Below are positions 16,816 to 25,152 of a stretch of 46,650 bases of DNA, in pieces. Origin of the DNA: a virus; the IMG/VR virus record IMGVR_UViG_3300034198_024540, positions 1-46,650 of that record; one strand, written 5' to 3'. The translations under genes and the position numbers were made by a program. Positions within the stretch are counted from its first letter, which is position 1, and each line of letters starts with the position of its first letter. The notes below the pieces were generated by a model. That model searched no databases and had not been told where the DNA came from. It was given only the letters and a program-made list of their open reading frames with translations.

Positions 16816-18213
16816 ATGCCGCGCTACAACCCCTTCAAAAAGCCATTCGAGGAAATAGGGGTCGCGGATTTGCAGTCTCTCCAGTCCGTGTCGGAGGGCT
16901 GGTACGTTGAATACAAGCGGGAAGCGTCCAAGGCCGACGCCATGGCTAAATCCGTTTCAGCTTTTGCAAACACGCATGGCGGTTGGCTTTTTTACGGCGT
17001 CACGGAAAAATCGAAGGAAGATGCCGTGGCCGGGGCATTCCCTGGAATACCAAAAATGGATGTCGATCCAGCACTACAACGGCTCCGCCAAGCAATCGCC
17101 AATTCGGTCAATCCGTCGCCGCACTATGAGGCGCGAGCAATTTGGGGGCCAAATCTGGAAATAGGGCTTGCACCGGATCACGCGGTGATTTGCATCTATG
17201 TGCCTAAGGGGCCCAATTCGCCCTACGTCCACAAAAGCGGTCAGATATACCGGAGAGTTGCCGACGGATCGGAGCCTAAGCCGGAGAATGACCGTTTCGT
17301 CCTCGATCAACTTTGGCGCCGATCGGACGCAATCAACAAGGAGTTTGAAGAATGGGTAGCCCGCGACCCTGAATTTTCAGAAGGTGAGACGAAACGCCCC
17401 TACATTCGCTTGTTAATGATTGCCGATCCATGGGGTGATCGGGACGCATGGCTCGATGCCTCGCTTTCCGAGGTTCGCACTTTTCTGAAAGCAGAGCAAT
17501 CAGATGCTTATGCTATCCCATTCGATACTGTATACACGTCAGCCAATGGCTTTGTCGGTCGTCAGATTCGTCATAATAATCCCAACAGTTTTGGGCTAAC
17601 CTATCGCTTGCGGCGCGATCTTGTCAGCGAACTCATCATTCCAATGCCACTTCATAAACCACGGAATATTGACGATCTCCGAGAAAGCCTTATCCACTAT
17701 CGTCATGCAGACCAACTTTGCAAACTATTCGATCAGCAAGGATATGAAAACCCAAAAGTCGTCGACCTAAATTTCGTCCTGAATATTTTTATGGCCGTTT
17801 CTGAACTTCAATCCAAGATTTTAAATAGAGCCGGATGGAATAATGGATATTTCTGCAAGGCAGTTCTACTTAACGTTTGGCGCACAATTCCCTTTTTGAA
17901 TTCCCCCACAGTCTTACAGGAATATGAAAAGCACGGCATACCGATGATGATGGACGGCAGGGTCGTTTCGCGTCCAGATTCGCGCCCAGATTCTTTCAAA
18001 AGCGTCGCCCAGTTTGATGAAGTTGAAATGCCTTCAGCGAAATTTGCGCTCCAAGGCTTGGACATGTTTTGGCCCATAGCAAACGCCTACGGCATTCCGA
18101 TGTTCGAAGCCGAGGACGAAGGTGAATACCGGAATTTCTTAAGTGAATTGCTTGCGCTTGGGCCCAGCGCAATCGGTGCCCAAACAGCGCGAAATGCGCG
18201 CCTGGATGGCTAG
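16816..18213 (+). CDS. Schlafen/AlbA_2-domain cargo protein
   Basis: A 465-residue protein with an N-terminal AlbA_2 (Schlafen-like) domain: W-Y-V-E-Y-K-R-E near residue 30 followed by SVSAFANTHGGWLFYGVTEK (residues 47-66) and later YVPKGPNSPYVHKSGQIYRR. These are the typical E-x-K, A-F-A-N-T-x-G-G and R-x-G-x-x-Y/R elements. The C-terminal 300 residues are not recognised. The start at 16816 has AGGAG nine bases upstream. It is transcribed against the tail genes on both sides, is clearly more AT-rich than they are, and has an AT-rich upstream region, all signs of recent acquisition. Proteins with this domain occur in regulators and defence systems; an antiviral role here is an inference. Confidence 0.8.
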   Translation: MPRYNPFKKPFEEIGVADLQSLQSVSEGWYVEYKREASKADAMAKSVSAFANTHGGWLFYGVTEKSKEDAVAGAFPGIPKMDVDPALQRLRQAIANSVNPSPHYEARAIWGPNLEIGLAPDHAVICIYVPKGPNSPYVHKSGQIYRRVADGSEPKPENDRFVLDQLWRRSDAINKEFEEWVARDPEFSEGETKRPYIRLLMIADPWGDRDAWLDASLSEVRTFLKAEQSDAYAIPFDTVYTSANGFVGRQIRHNNPNSFGLTYRLRRDLVSELIIPMPLHKPRNIDDLRESLIHYRHADQLCKLFDQQGYENPKVVDLNFVLNIFMAVSELQSKILNRAGWNNGYFCKAVLLNVWRTIPFLNSPTVLQEYEKHGIPMMMDGRVVSRPDSRPDSFKSVAQFDEVEMPSAKFALQGLDMFWPIANAYGIPMFEAEDEGEYRNFLSELLALGPSAIGAQTARNARLDG

Positions 18214-18229
18214 TCTGTTCAGGGACCGA

Positions 18230-18640
18230 CTAGCCCCTCATCCGCAAACGATACGCGCAGCGCAGCCGGACCTCCCACGTCACGCTGCCCGCGCTGACAT
18301 TCGCCAATCGGCCGCCGACATAATCGACCGGGCTGGACGCATCCGGATGCGTCCAGCCGACGACCAGCTCGATCACGCGGTCCTCGCTCGCCTTCAGCTC
18401 GTCGGACACCTGACCTTGGCCGATCCGGGCGGCGACGGTGACGAGGACGGAGAAGTCGAACGTCACCCGCTGGTCGCGCGCGCCGGACAGGGTGTTGGGC
18501 GCGGCGGTGTCGGCGGCGGGGACGACGAACAGCGCAGGCAGCGCGCGGGGCAGGTCGGACTGGGCAGGTGCCTCCAGCACGCCGTCGACCGATTTGAAGC
18601 CGGTCCGCAACACCGCGACGATGGGGGACAGGGTCAGCAT
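18230..18640 (-). CDS. Mu gp37-like (DUF1834) tail terminator
   Basis: A 136-residue protein starting with ATG overlapping the upstream gpG stop (ATGA). It has ALPALFVVPAADTAAPN and RVTFDFSVLVTVAARI followed by helical and beta segments (VELVVGWTHPDASSPVDYVG), the usual pattern of phage tail terminator proteins (minor tail U/gp37). Longer in-frame starts lie within the upstream gene and are rejected. It is the last gene of the capsid-connector unit before the Schlafen insertion, 16 bases from the converging cargo gene end. Confidence 0.75.
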   Translation of the reverse strand: MLTLSPIVAVLRTGFKSVDGVLEAPAQSDLPRALPALFVVPAADTAAPNTLSGARDQRVTFDFSVLVTVAARIGQGQVSDELKASEDRVIELVVGWTHPDASSPVDYVGGRLANVSAGSVTWEVRLRCAYRLRMRG

Positions 18641-19131
18641 CAGGCGGCAGTCCCAAAGCCCAGATGGCGGGCCAAAGCGCCGATCGCGTAGTCGGCGTTC
18701 ACGTCGGTGAAGCCCACATACGGACGCGCCGGGATGATGACCTTGGCGACGATCCGGCCGCCGAAGGACAGCGCCTTTTTCTCGCGCGGGCGGATTTCGC
18801 CGCCGGTCTGGTGAATCAGGGCATAGACGCCAGCGCCCCCCGATCGCTCCGGCCCGGCGGCGGCGAAGTCCGGCCCCCAATCCTCGGTGATCGAATTGCC
18901 CAGGTCGCCGGTCAGGGTCAGCGTCTTGCCGCCATGCTCAATCACACGCCGGGACGGGATCCACTTCTTGCCGGTCGGGTCCGTTTCCGTCTCGAACCGC
19001 TCGCGCGTCGTGTCGGCGAGGTGCCCGGCGATGTCCTTCATGGCCGGGGTCATGTCCGTGCCATCGGCCGCCAGCCGATTCATGGCAGCGGTCACGTCCT
19101 CCTGGATGGTGATCGCGATGTCGACCATCAA
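18640..19131 (-). CDS. Virion morphogenesis protein (Mu gpG-like)
   Basis: A 163-residue protein of the phage virion morphogenesis family (PF05069). The core is RFETETDPTGKKWIPSRR, TLTLTGDLGNSITEDW, VYALIHQTGGEIRPREKKAL and IPARPYVGFTD. The motif PTGKKW...L..TG.L..S....VYA.IHQ.GG..ARP..G is characteristic. It acts at the head-tail junction. In Mu the G gene directly follows F, but here it sits after gp36 in the other arm, so the order is altered. Two start codons in tandem (19131 and 19128) are possible. Confidence 0.88.
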   Translation of the reverse strand: MMVDIAITIQEDVTAAMNRLAADGTDMTPAMKDIAGHLADTTRERFETETDPTGKKWIPSRRVIEHGGKTLTLTGDLGNSITEDWGPDFAAAGPERSGGAGVYALIHQTGGEIRPREKKALSFGGRIVAKVIIPARPYVGFTDVNADYAIGALARHLGFGTAA

Positions 19132-19856
19132 TAGCCCTTCAGCCAGTCAGGATAGGCGCGCTGGCCGGGCGCGATGACGACGGGGGCATCGCTGGCCGCC
19201 TCGGCCGGGGTTTCTGCGGCGGGCAGGCCCAGCGTCGCGTCGCCCTTCTGAATACGGACCAGCAGCGCCATCGCCGCCTTGGCCTGGTCGGCGATACCCT
19301 CGGGCGCGCCGCGCGGATACAGCCGGGCGCGGGCGAGGTCGCCGACCGCCATTTCCACGATGCGCGGCACGGTGGCGAGCGGCAGGGCGTAGCGGCTGGC
19401 GATATGTGCCTCGACGATCGCCTGGGCATCGACCAGCGCGCCGATCAGCAGGTCGCGATCGATCCGGCCGGAGCCGTCCGTGTCGGTCATCCGGACGACC
19501 TCGTCCAGGCTGAAGCGCTTGACCAGCGCCGCGATCGACAGCCAGCCCGCGCCGCCGTCCGGCGTCGCCCAGACCGACTCGATCAGGACGATTTCGACCT
19601 CGCTTTCCAGCGTCTGGCCCTGCGCATCCTCGGCCCGGACCGTGACCGCGTACCGCTCGCCGTCGCTGCCGCCCGACAGCGCCAGCGTGACCACGCCGCC
19701 CGCCAGTGCGGCGCTGGCGACGAGCGCGGCGGCACCCGGCACGAGGCCCCGCGCGGTGACGGTCACGCCTCGGATGGCGGCGATCGAAGCGGACCCGGAA
19801 AAGGCGACAGCCGGGCGAAGTGTCTCGCCCGGCTGCTTGATGATGGTGGCGATCAT
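19128..19856 (-). CDS. Mu gp36-like (DUF1320) connector with extra N-terminal domain
   Basis: A 242-residue protein. Residues ~100-242 match DUF1320 (gp36): [54 protein letters not shown] and DLARARLYP. Usual family length is about 140 residues. The N-terminal ~95 residues ([20 protein letters not shown] to [10 protein letters not shown]) form a beta-rich Ig-like domain with no break in frame. It overlaps the upstream and downstream genes. It probably acts as head-tail connector, with the extra domain displayed outwards or packed at the neck. Confidence 0.8.
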   Translation of the reverse strand: MIATIIKQPGETLRPAVAFSGSASIAAIRGVTVTARGLVPGAAALVASAALAGGVVTLALSGGSDGERYAVTVRAEDAQGQTLESEVEIVLIESVWATPDGGAGWLSIAALVKRFSLDEVVRMTDTDGSGRIDRDLLIGALVDAQAIVEAHIASRYALPLATVPRIVEMAVGDLARARLYPRGAPEGIADQAKAAMALLVRIQKGDATLGLPAAETPAEAASDAPVVIAPGQRAYPDWLKGY

Positions 19857-20302
19857 GCGCCCGCACGCTTCGCCTCGATGGCGGCGATGATCTCCTGTAC
19901 CGTCGCGTCGCCGGTCAGTTCGACACCCTCATTCGCTGCGATCGCGATCAGCTCGGGCTTTTTCTTGCCGGTCAGCACGGGGATTTCCGGCGGCGGCGGG
20001 GTGTTCTGGGTTTCCGCCTGGCCGGAGGTGTCCGCGCCTTCCGGGGCGGGCGTCGAGCCGGTCAGGAACAACGGCACCGACGACGACTGTGTCATGGCGT
20101 CCGCCTGCGCCGCCGCAAGCTGTTCGCGCAGGAGGAAATTGTCGGCAAAATCCTCGTCGTCCACGATCGCTTCGCGGGCCAGCAAGTCGCGCCGCGCCTC
20201 GTCCTCAACCTGGTCGTTGATGTCGAAGCGGATCGGCGCGCCGGGCAGATATTCCTTGCCGCCGAAAATGACGGTCCGCTCGACCTTGTAGGGGTAACTC
20301 AT
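19853..20302 (-). CDS. Hypothetical capsid-cluster protein
   Basis: A 149-residue acidic protein. The first 40 residues are beta-like ([20 protein letters not shown]), the middle is Pro/Thr-rich and the end helical, resembling a HeH/SAP-like DNA-binding fold ([20 protein letters not shown] then [12 protein letters not shown]). Genes of this type follow the major capsid gene in B3-like phages. It overlaps gp36 by 4 bases. Role not known. Confidence 0.7.
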   Translation of the reverse strand: MSYPYKVERTVIFGGKEYLPGAPIRFDINDQVEDEARRDLLAREAIVDDEDFADNFLLREQLAAAQADAMTQSSSVPLFLTGSTPAPEGADTSGQAETQNTPPPPEIPVLTGKKKPELIAIAANEGVELTGDATVQEIIAAIEAKRAGA

Positions 20303-20368
20303 GGCAGGTGCTTTCCAGTCTGGGGAGGATTGGCGGGCGGCTGGATCGCCGCCCGCAACGGATCGGGA

Positions 20369-21301
20369 TCAATTCGGCGAGAAGGCGTTCTCGAAGAAAT
20401 ATCCCGCCTGGGCCGCGATCACGCGTTCCTTGACGCTCTCGCCGACCAGCACGGCGGTGCCGCCGCGAAGGCCCATTTCGCCCGGCTTCAGCTCGCGTTG
20501 CGACGCCTGCCGCTCGCCCCAGGTGAAGGTGCCCGCGAATGTCGGCGTCTCACGCGACAGGACGGGGGCCTTGTAGGTCAGCGCCAAGTGGTTGCCCCAG
20601 AGGCGCGACACGATCGGGGCCTGACCTTTTCGCGTCTGGTTGCCGAACGCCTGGCCGACCACGACCTCGCTGACCTCGAACAGCTCGGCCACCTCCTGCT
20701 TGGTGACGAGGCCGCCGCCGTTGGTGCCGCGAATGGCCTTGATGACGCCCGCGTTGCGGCGGAACTTGGTCCAGCCGCGCTGGCCGAACACCATCTGATT
20801 GGGACGCATCAGCGGCTTGTCCAACGCGTCCGTGATGAGGGTCACGGTGTCGGTGTTCGGATTGTCCAGCACATCGGTCGTCGCGAGCGTCGTGCGCAAC
20901 GCCGGGTCGTAGGTCGCCGGATTGAAGATCGTCCCGGCCGCACGGATTTCGCGCCGGATTTCGATCAGCTCGGCCACCAACGCCGCCGCATTGCCCAGCG
21001 GGTCGTACCGCTCGTCGGCATTGTCGACATCGGCTTTGGGGACTGGCGACTCCAGGCCGTGATCCTCGGTGGCGTCGGCGATCTCGACGCCGTCCATCGT
21101 GACCTGGTTCGCCTGGCCGCGACGGCCGATCAGCGTTTCCGGCGTGTTGAAAAAGGTGTCCATGCCGTACTGCATGAAGCTGAAGGCCTGCTTGCCGACC
21201 TCGATACGGGGCATGACGATGTCGGCGATGTATCCGGCATTCTTGTAGGCGATGGCGATCGCGGTCAGGTGCGGATCGATAGGATAAGGCGACTGGGCCA
21301 T
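20369..21301 (-). CDS. Major capsid protein
   Basis: A 310-residue protein placed as Mu gpT/B3 capsid. It contains PYPIDPHLTAIAIAYKNAGY, the N-terminal part of a capsid E-loop (EVGKQAFSFMQYGMDTFFN), PTETLIGRRG-like segment, RREIRAAGTIFNPATYDPAL and a C-terminal end YFFENAFSPN. No cleavable leader is obvious. Gene order protease-decoration-capsid supports the call. It has its own ribosome binding site 46 bases after the decoration gene. Confidence 0.88.
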   Translation of the reverse strand: MAQSPYPIDPHLTAIAIAYKNAGYIADIVMPRIEVGKQAFSFMQYGMDTFFNTPETLIGRRGQANQVTMDGVEIADATEDHGLESPVPKADVDNADERYDPLGNAAALVAELIEIRREIRAAGTIFNPATYDPALRTTLATTDVLDNPNTDTVTLITDALDKPLMRPNQMVFGQRGWTKFRRNAGVIKAIRGTNGGGLVTKQEVAELFEVSEVVVGQAFGNQTRKGQAPIVSRLWGNHLALTYKAPVLSRETPTFAGTFTWGERQASQRELKPGEMGLRGGTAVLVGESVKERVIAAQAGYFFENAFSPN

Positions 21302-21347
21302 GGAAAGCGTCCTGAAAGAGCGTTGAAACGGGGATGAAGGGGCAGCG

Positions 21348-21728
21348 TCAGCCGGTCATGAAGCCGGGCGCGGGGCGGTAGGCGAGGACATCGCCCAGGA
21401 CACCGGTCGCCATCGAAAAACCGATGATGCGCACGCGCACCCCGGCGGCGGGGGTGGCCTCGACGGCGCGGCCCTGGGCATCGGAGGTGATCGGCTTGCC
21501 GCGACCAATCGGGCCGCCATAGCGAACCTCGGGCAGGCCGCCGATCGCCGCGTCGAAGCGCTCGCCCTGGACGGCGGGCAGTTCGACATTGGTCGCGATC
21601 AGTTCGTCGGTCGGGCCGGTCGCCGGGACCAACGTCTGGTCGTCCGCCCCGAATTTTAGGATCAGATAGGGGGCAAGCGCTGCCCCCGCGCGGAAATTCT
21701 TGGTCAGTCCGTCCGTCCGGCCAGCCAT
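21348..21728 (-). CDS. Head decoration / capsid cement protein
   Basis: A 126-residue protein between protease and major capsid, the usual place of decoration proteins. It is beta-rich with GAALAPYLILKFGADDQTLV, VELPAVQGERFDAAIGGLPE and VRYGGPIGRGKPITSDAQGR, a pattern typical of DUF2190-type capsid cement proteins (GG.V.V..GG.V..G...TSDA.G.). It probably binds at the outer capsid surface. Confidence 0.78.
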   Translation of the reverse strand: MAGRTDGLTKNFRAGAALAPYLILKFGADDQTLVPATGPTDELIATNVELPAVQGERFDAAIGGLPEVRYGGPIGRGKPITSDAQGRAVEATPAAGVRVRIIGFSMATGVLGDVLAYRPAPGFMTG

Positions 21729-21773
21729 GGTCTAAAGCTCCTGTCGTGTCGTGTCTGGGGAAGCCCGCGCCGG

Positions 21774-22262
21774 TCAGGCGTCGGGATTGGCAGTGACGTG
21801 GCGCACGGCCGCCTGCGTCGTGATCGGCTTGCCCGCCTTCCGCTGGGCCTCGGCATAGGCCTGGGCGCGGCGGGCGATGTCGGCGGGCTTCGGCGCGTCG
21901 CCGGGCTTCTTGTCGGCGGGCGCGGCCTCGCCCAGGGCGACGACCGGCTGCGCGCCGTCGAACAGCGACTTGAAGGCGGCGGCGGCGGTCATGCTGTTCG
22001 CGTCGCCCTCGCCGAAGGCCACCGGCTGGCTGGCGTCGAGCAGGTCGAGCAGGCCGACCACCTTGTCCTTGCCCGCCGGGGCGAGCTTCACATCGGCGAT
22101 CAGCCCTTCGGCAAAGGCGACATGCTCGGCATGGCGCGCGTCCTGGTCGCGCTTGGCCTGGTCCGCCTCGCGCGCCTTCAGGGCATTTTCGCGCTCGGCC
22201 AGCGCGGCTTCGCGCTCCGCGAACGCGACCGCGTCCGGGGTGCTGGTGTCTTCGGTGCTCAT
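21774..22262 (-). CDS. Internal scaffold protein (Mu Z-like), nested in I
   Basis: An in-frame start inside the protease gene, ATG at 22262 (residue 151), has AGAGGA six bases upstream. It would give a 162-residue product of only the charged coiled-coil part (AFAEREAALAERENALKARE onwards), as Mu gpZ is made from within gene I. Translation from this start is inferred from the ribosome binding site and the Mu precedent. Confidence 0.6.
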   Translation of the reverse strand: MSTEDTSTPDAVAFAEREAALAERENALKAREADQAKRDQDARHAEHVAFAEGLIADVKLAPAGKDKVVGLLDLLDASQPVAFGEGDANSMTAAAAFKSLFDGAQPVVALGEAAPADKKPGDAPKPADIARRAQAYAEAQRKAGKPITTQAAVRHVTANPDA

Positions 22263-22712
22263 GGAGTCCTCTTCGATGGAAAGCGTCACGACGCCGATCG
22301 CGGCATCGGAAAAGGCTACCGTCCCCAGACCCTTGATCGCCGGAGCCGCGCCGCCCAGGAAGCCGACATGCTGGAGATACCAGCTCCCCGGCTTCGGGTT
22401 GTTGGGGCTCGACGGCGGATAGAGCTGGGGGGAAATCTTGCGGTAATGCCCGGCCTCGACCGCTTCGGCGAAGGCGGGCGCGACTTCGGACGGGTGCGCG
22501 ACCAGCACGCCATTTTCCATCGCCAGCGAGCCGATCCAGCCAAAGGCGGGCGCGTCGATCTTGGGATGGCCGACGACGATCGGCGCGGGATCGCTTTCCC
22601 GGTCATAGGACGCGATGACCTGGTCCAGGTCCGACTGCGTGAAAGTCACCTTCGTCCCGTGAATATCGGTGAAGGTGCCGGGGCGCAGGATTTTGATGGG
22701 GGGCGGTGCCAT
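21774..22712 (-). CDS. Prohead protease-scaffold (Mu gpI-like)
   Basis: A 312-residue protein. Residues 1-145 form the protease (ILRPGTFTDIHGTKVTFTQS, APIVVGHPKIDAPAFGWIG, PQLYPPSSPNNPKPGSWYLQ, HVGFLGGAAPAIKGL), as in Mu I proteases. The rest is charged coiled-coil scaffold ending in AAVRHVTANPDA. It starts the capsid arm of the late genes and is read leftwards. The 19-bp late motif is at 22743-22763, 31 bases upstream of the start, equal in place to Mu's PI. Confidence 0.9.
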   Translation of the reverse strand: MAPPPIKILRPGTFTDIHGTKVTFTQSDLDQVIASYDRESDPAPIVVGHPKIDAPAFGWIGSLAMENGVLVAHPSEVAPAFAEAVEAGHYRKISPQLYPPSSPNNPKPGSWYLQHVGFLGGAAPAIKGLGTVAFSDAAIGVVTLSIEEDSMSTEDTSTPDAVAFAEREAALAERENALKAREADQAKRDQDARHAEHVAFAEGLIADVKLAPAGKDKVVGLLDLLDASQPVAFGEGDANSMTAAAAFKSLFDGAQPVVALGEAAPADKKPGDAPKPADIARRAQAYAEAQRKAGKPITTQAAVRHVTANPDA

Positions 22713-22742
22713 GCCGCCGGATTAGGCGGAGGCGGCCATCCA

Positions 22743-22763
22743 GTCGGCCTGCGCTGGCGCAGG
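22743..22763 (-). promoter_or_regulatory. Late-operon motif, perfect dyad, upstream of protease
   Basis: Minus strand CCTGCGCCAGCGCAGGCCGAC: a perfect dyad (CCTGCGC-CA-GCGCAGG) followed by CCGAC. It is the most symmetrical of five similar sites. It lies between two divergent genes, the protease (minus) and an SGNH protein (plus), and could serve either. Confidence 0.65.
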
Positions 22764-22974
22764 CCCGAAAAGTCCAACTCCACGCAGATACGCGGGGCCA
22801 CATGATCAGGTCAAGTTGATCGCCCGCAAGTCAAGCGATCCGGCATTCTCGGTGAGCTTTTTTACAGGGCCCCGCTGCTTGTGTCCTTATTCGAGATTCC
22901 GCGCCAAGCCTCGGGATTGCAAGACGACCGTCGCAAATGCAGGTGCGTGGCTTCGGGGAAAACGGGGACAATCC

Positions 22975-24441
22975 ATGAGCACTCGCACGACACTTCCAGT
23001 CGCGCTTTCGATGATGATCGGAAGCTGTTCGGTCATGATGAACGGCAGCGTCGATTCCCCCGATGGCTTTCCTTTTCCGGTGCCGGGAGCCACCGCCACT
23101 CCGACCCCAACGCCGACGGCCACCCCGACGCCCAGCGCGGGAAGCCCCGACCGTTACATGTTCGCTTTTACCCGTCTGCGGATGCCCAGCGGCCCGCTCG
23201 TCACCGCTGCGGCCGACACGCCGTTCGTCATGACGCGGATCGTGGCGGGGTCGCCGCAATATCGGCTGTGGGGCGTGCGTTGCCACTTTTCGGGCTTCGC
23301 CTCCACGGAAGGCGGCATGGCGCCGCAGGAGTCGATCCTGCCGGGCAATGCGACGCGGATCGACGGCTTCTGGCTGTCGATCGGGCGCACTCGGGTTCGC
23401 GCGACCTTTGCCGACGCCATGACCGCCAATGTGGACAGCGGGACGACCGGCGTCTGGACCGACGAGATTGACTTCGCAGGCGGCATTCCCGCCAACAGCG
23501 ATGTCGGCATGACCACCGCGTACCACACCGCCGCCGGTGAAAAGCAGATTCCGGTCTATCGCATCCAGTCGAACCGGGGCGAACGGGTCTGGGGCGGCAC
23601 CGATCTCGCTTCGGTCACGGCGCATCTGGATAGCCCCGGCGATTTCAGCACCGCTTCGCTCGACACCGGCTCGGGTCAGGCGATGCCGCAATATTACGGC
23701 CCGGACGTTTGCCTGGGCAAGGGATGGGACGGCAATCCGGTCGTGCTGGGCGCGGTCGATTCCATCGGCGAGTCGCGACAGGAATATGCGGTCGAGGCCG
23801 ATACGCGGGGCAATCTGGGCTGGCTTCGCAAATGGCTGGACACGGCCGATGGCACCTATGGCCGGACGCCCCATTTCCTGATCGGAATGCCCGGCGCGCG
23901 GTCGCAATATGAACTGGCGGCGGGCGCGACACTGCGCTGGCAGGTCATCGACCAGGCGGCGGCGTTCAACACCGGTCGCGCCCTGCCGTTCACGGTGCTG
24001 GTCAACCAGCTGGGCCAGAACGACCTGAACAGCAAATTTGCGACCATGCGGGCCAACTATACCGGTTTCCTCGACCGGTTCGCCGCGCGTTATCCCGGTA
24101 TCCGCGTGGTGGCGACCGGCGTCCTGCCGCGTACCTCCAGCACGGACCTGTGGATGTCCCGCGCCAACCAGACGCTGGTCACCGGCAACGAATGGGGCAC
24201 GGCGGGCGGCCGCTGGGGCACCGGCTTCAAATGGCAATTGGAGGCGTACAAGGAATCCGGCGCTGAGGGCCGCATCGCAGGCTACATCGACACCCGCCCC
24301 TTCTGGTATGACGACACCGCGCCCGGCACTTGGCCGGTCCTGTCCAGCCAGCCGAGCCCGGAAGGCGTCCACCCCTATGCGGTCGCGGTGACCGCGATCG
24401 TCGGGGCGATCCCGCAATCAGGCAAGGCAAAGCTCCGCTGA
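22975..24441 (+). CDS. SGNH/GDSL-hydrolase-like protein, copy 1
   Basis: A 488-residue protein. Start at 22975 with GGGGAC upstream; the longer frame from 22816 has no clear ribosome site. Residues 1-55 look like an export or anchor segment followed by a Thr-Pro repeat (ATPTPTPTATPTPSAG). SGNH-like blocks: VDSIGES near 261 (candidate nucleophile Ser), NQLGQND near 344-350 (Asn block), and SPEGVHP near 465 (His). It is a clear paralogue of the protein at 43842-45431. Possible role: deacetylation or binding of host exopolysaccharide as a virion or secreted part. It diverges from the protease gene. Confidence 0.75.
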   Translation: MSTRTTLPVALSMMIGSCSVMMNGSVDSPDGFPFPVPGATATPTPTPTATPTPSAGSPDRYMFAFTRLRMPSGPLVTAAADTPFVMTRIVAGSPQYRLWGVRCHFSGFASTEGGMAPQESILPGNATRIDGFWLSIGRTRVRATFADAMTANVDSGTTGVWTDEIDFAGGIPANSDVGMTTAYHTAAGEKQIPVYRIQSNRGERVWGGTDLASVTAHLDSPGDFSTASLDTGSGQAMPQYYGPDVCLGKGWDGNPVVLGAVDSIGESRQEYAVEADTRGNLGWLRKWLDTADGTYGRTPHFLIGMPGARSQYELAAGATLRWQVIDQAAAFNTGRALPFTVLVNQLGQNDLNSKFATMRANYTGFLDRFAARYPGIRVVATGVLPRTSSTDLWMSRANQTLVTGNEWGTAGGRWGTGFKWQLEAYKESGAEGRIAGYIDTRPFWYDDTAPGTWPVLSSQPSPEGVHPYAVAVTAIVGAIPQSGKAKLR

Positions 24442-24447
24442 TCGACG

Positions 24448-24478
24448 GTCCGTGGCGCGATCAGGTCGCGCCACGGAC
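24448..24478. terminator. Terminator hairpin between converging genes
   Basis: A perfect 13-bp stem GTCCGTGGCGCGA / TCGCGCCACGGAC with a 5-base loop lies 6 bases after the SGNH stop and 15 bases after (on the minus strand) the converging hypothetical gene. There is no T-run, as is usual in GC-rich alphaproteobacteria. It can act in both directions. Confidence 0.75.
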
Positions 24479-24493
24479 GACGGCCGGACCATT

Positions 24494-24790
24494 TCACTCC
24501 GCCGCCAGACGCTCCGCCCGAATCATCCGCATTCGCAAACGGTCGCTGGCAAAGGGCGGGTCGCGCTGGATCGCAGCCGCCGCATCGAGATAGGTCGTAT
24601 TGTCGTCCGGACAGCGCCGGGCATTCCGGCTGAGGACCGCATCGCGCAGCGCCTCGCTTTTGGTTGCGCGCCACGGCCAGCATGTATCGAAGACGCGCAG
24701 CCGCCAGCGCGGATGCGTGTCGGTCGGGAAGGCCAGAGGATCGGGGACCGCCTCCCTCAAGACAGTCCGAAGCATCACGCGCAGCCCCAT
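24494..24790 (-). CDS. Hypothetical protein in SOS-linked pair
   Basis: A 98-residue basic protein (MGLRVMLRTVLREAVPDPLA..., ending MRMIRAERLAAE) with RVFDTCWPWRATKSEALRDA and TYLDAAAAIQRDPPFASDRL. Not recognised. Its start overlaps the upstream YozE-like gene by 16 bases, so the two should be co-transcribed from the promoter with the SOS box. Codon use matches its neighbours. A modulator of replication, host division or prophage induction would fit an SOS unit; no direct evidence. Confidence 0.6.
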   Translation of the reverse strand: MGLRVMLRTVLREAVPDPLAFPTDTHPRWRLRVFDTCWPWRATKSEALRDAVLSRNARRCPDDNTTYLDAAAAIQRDPPFASDRLRMRMIRAERLAAE

Positions 24791-24996
24791 TCCCGCACGG
24801 CGGTATCCAGCATGTCGATCGCATCGGCACCCGCGCCGGTGGCGGTCAGGTAAGTCCGCACGCCTTCGGGATCGGCGGTCCGTGGGAATGCCCCGTCCCG
24901 GCGCACGTAAAACGCGAAAAGCCCCACCCAGTCGTCGCGTTCAGACTGCGCGACCAGCCACGCCCCAAAATCCTGCTTCAATGTTCTGACTCCCAT
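24775..24996 (-). CDS. YozE-SAM-like small protein, SOS-controlled
   Basis: A 73-residue protein starting at 24996. The sequence TLKQDFGAWLVAQSERDDWV then FAFYVRRDGAFPR resembles the YozE SAM-like fold family (D-F-x-x-W-L...RDD...G...D..FP). A longer frame from 25095 would read through the SOS box and is not favoured. The GAAC-N7-GAAC box lies 3-17 bases upstream of the start, so LexA would block initiation. It heads a two-gene unit ended by the hairpin at 24448-24478. Confidence 0.65.
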   Translation of the reverse strand: MGVRTLKQDFGAWLVAQSERDDWVGLFAFYVRRDGAFPRTADPEGVRTYLTATGAGADAIDMLDTAVREWGCA

Positions 24997-24998
24997 AA

Positions 24999-25013
24999 GA
25001 ACAGAACGTGAAC
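24999..25013 (-). promoter_or_regulatory. LexA (SOS) box
   Basis: GAAC-AGAACGT-GAAC on the plus strand, equal to GTTC-N7-GTTC on the minus strand, is an exact match to the direct-repeat LexA site known in alphaproteobacteria. It ends 3 bases before the start codon of the YozE-like gene, a place where repressor binding would block transcription start or elongation. Confidence 0.7.
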
Positions 25014-25152
25014 ATGGATCAATCGATGTTGGTTTGTCCAGACGGCATCGAGCGACCGGAATGGAACAGGCCGTGTACGCCGCGCACACGGTCACTGGAT
25101 GGGGTCGGGGCTATTTAGCCGGGGATGGGCCGCAAATTCTCAACCAAAGCGC

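Noticed and set aside
23088-23145. Thr-Pro repeat in SGNH copy 1 as a possible tandem DNA repeat element
   Set aside because: It is an in-frame protein linker with varied codons, not a mobile or regulatory repeat.
22831-24417. Minus-strand open frame (528 codons) opposite SGNH copy 1
   Set aside because: Antisense shadow; the plus-strand reading has clear SGNH blocks and a paralogue.
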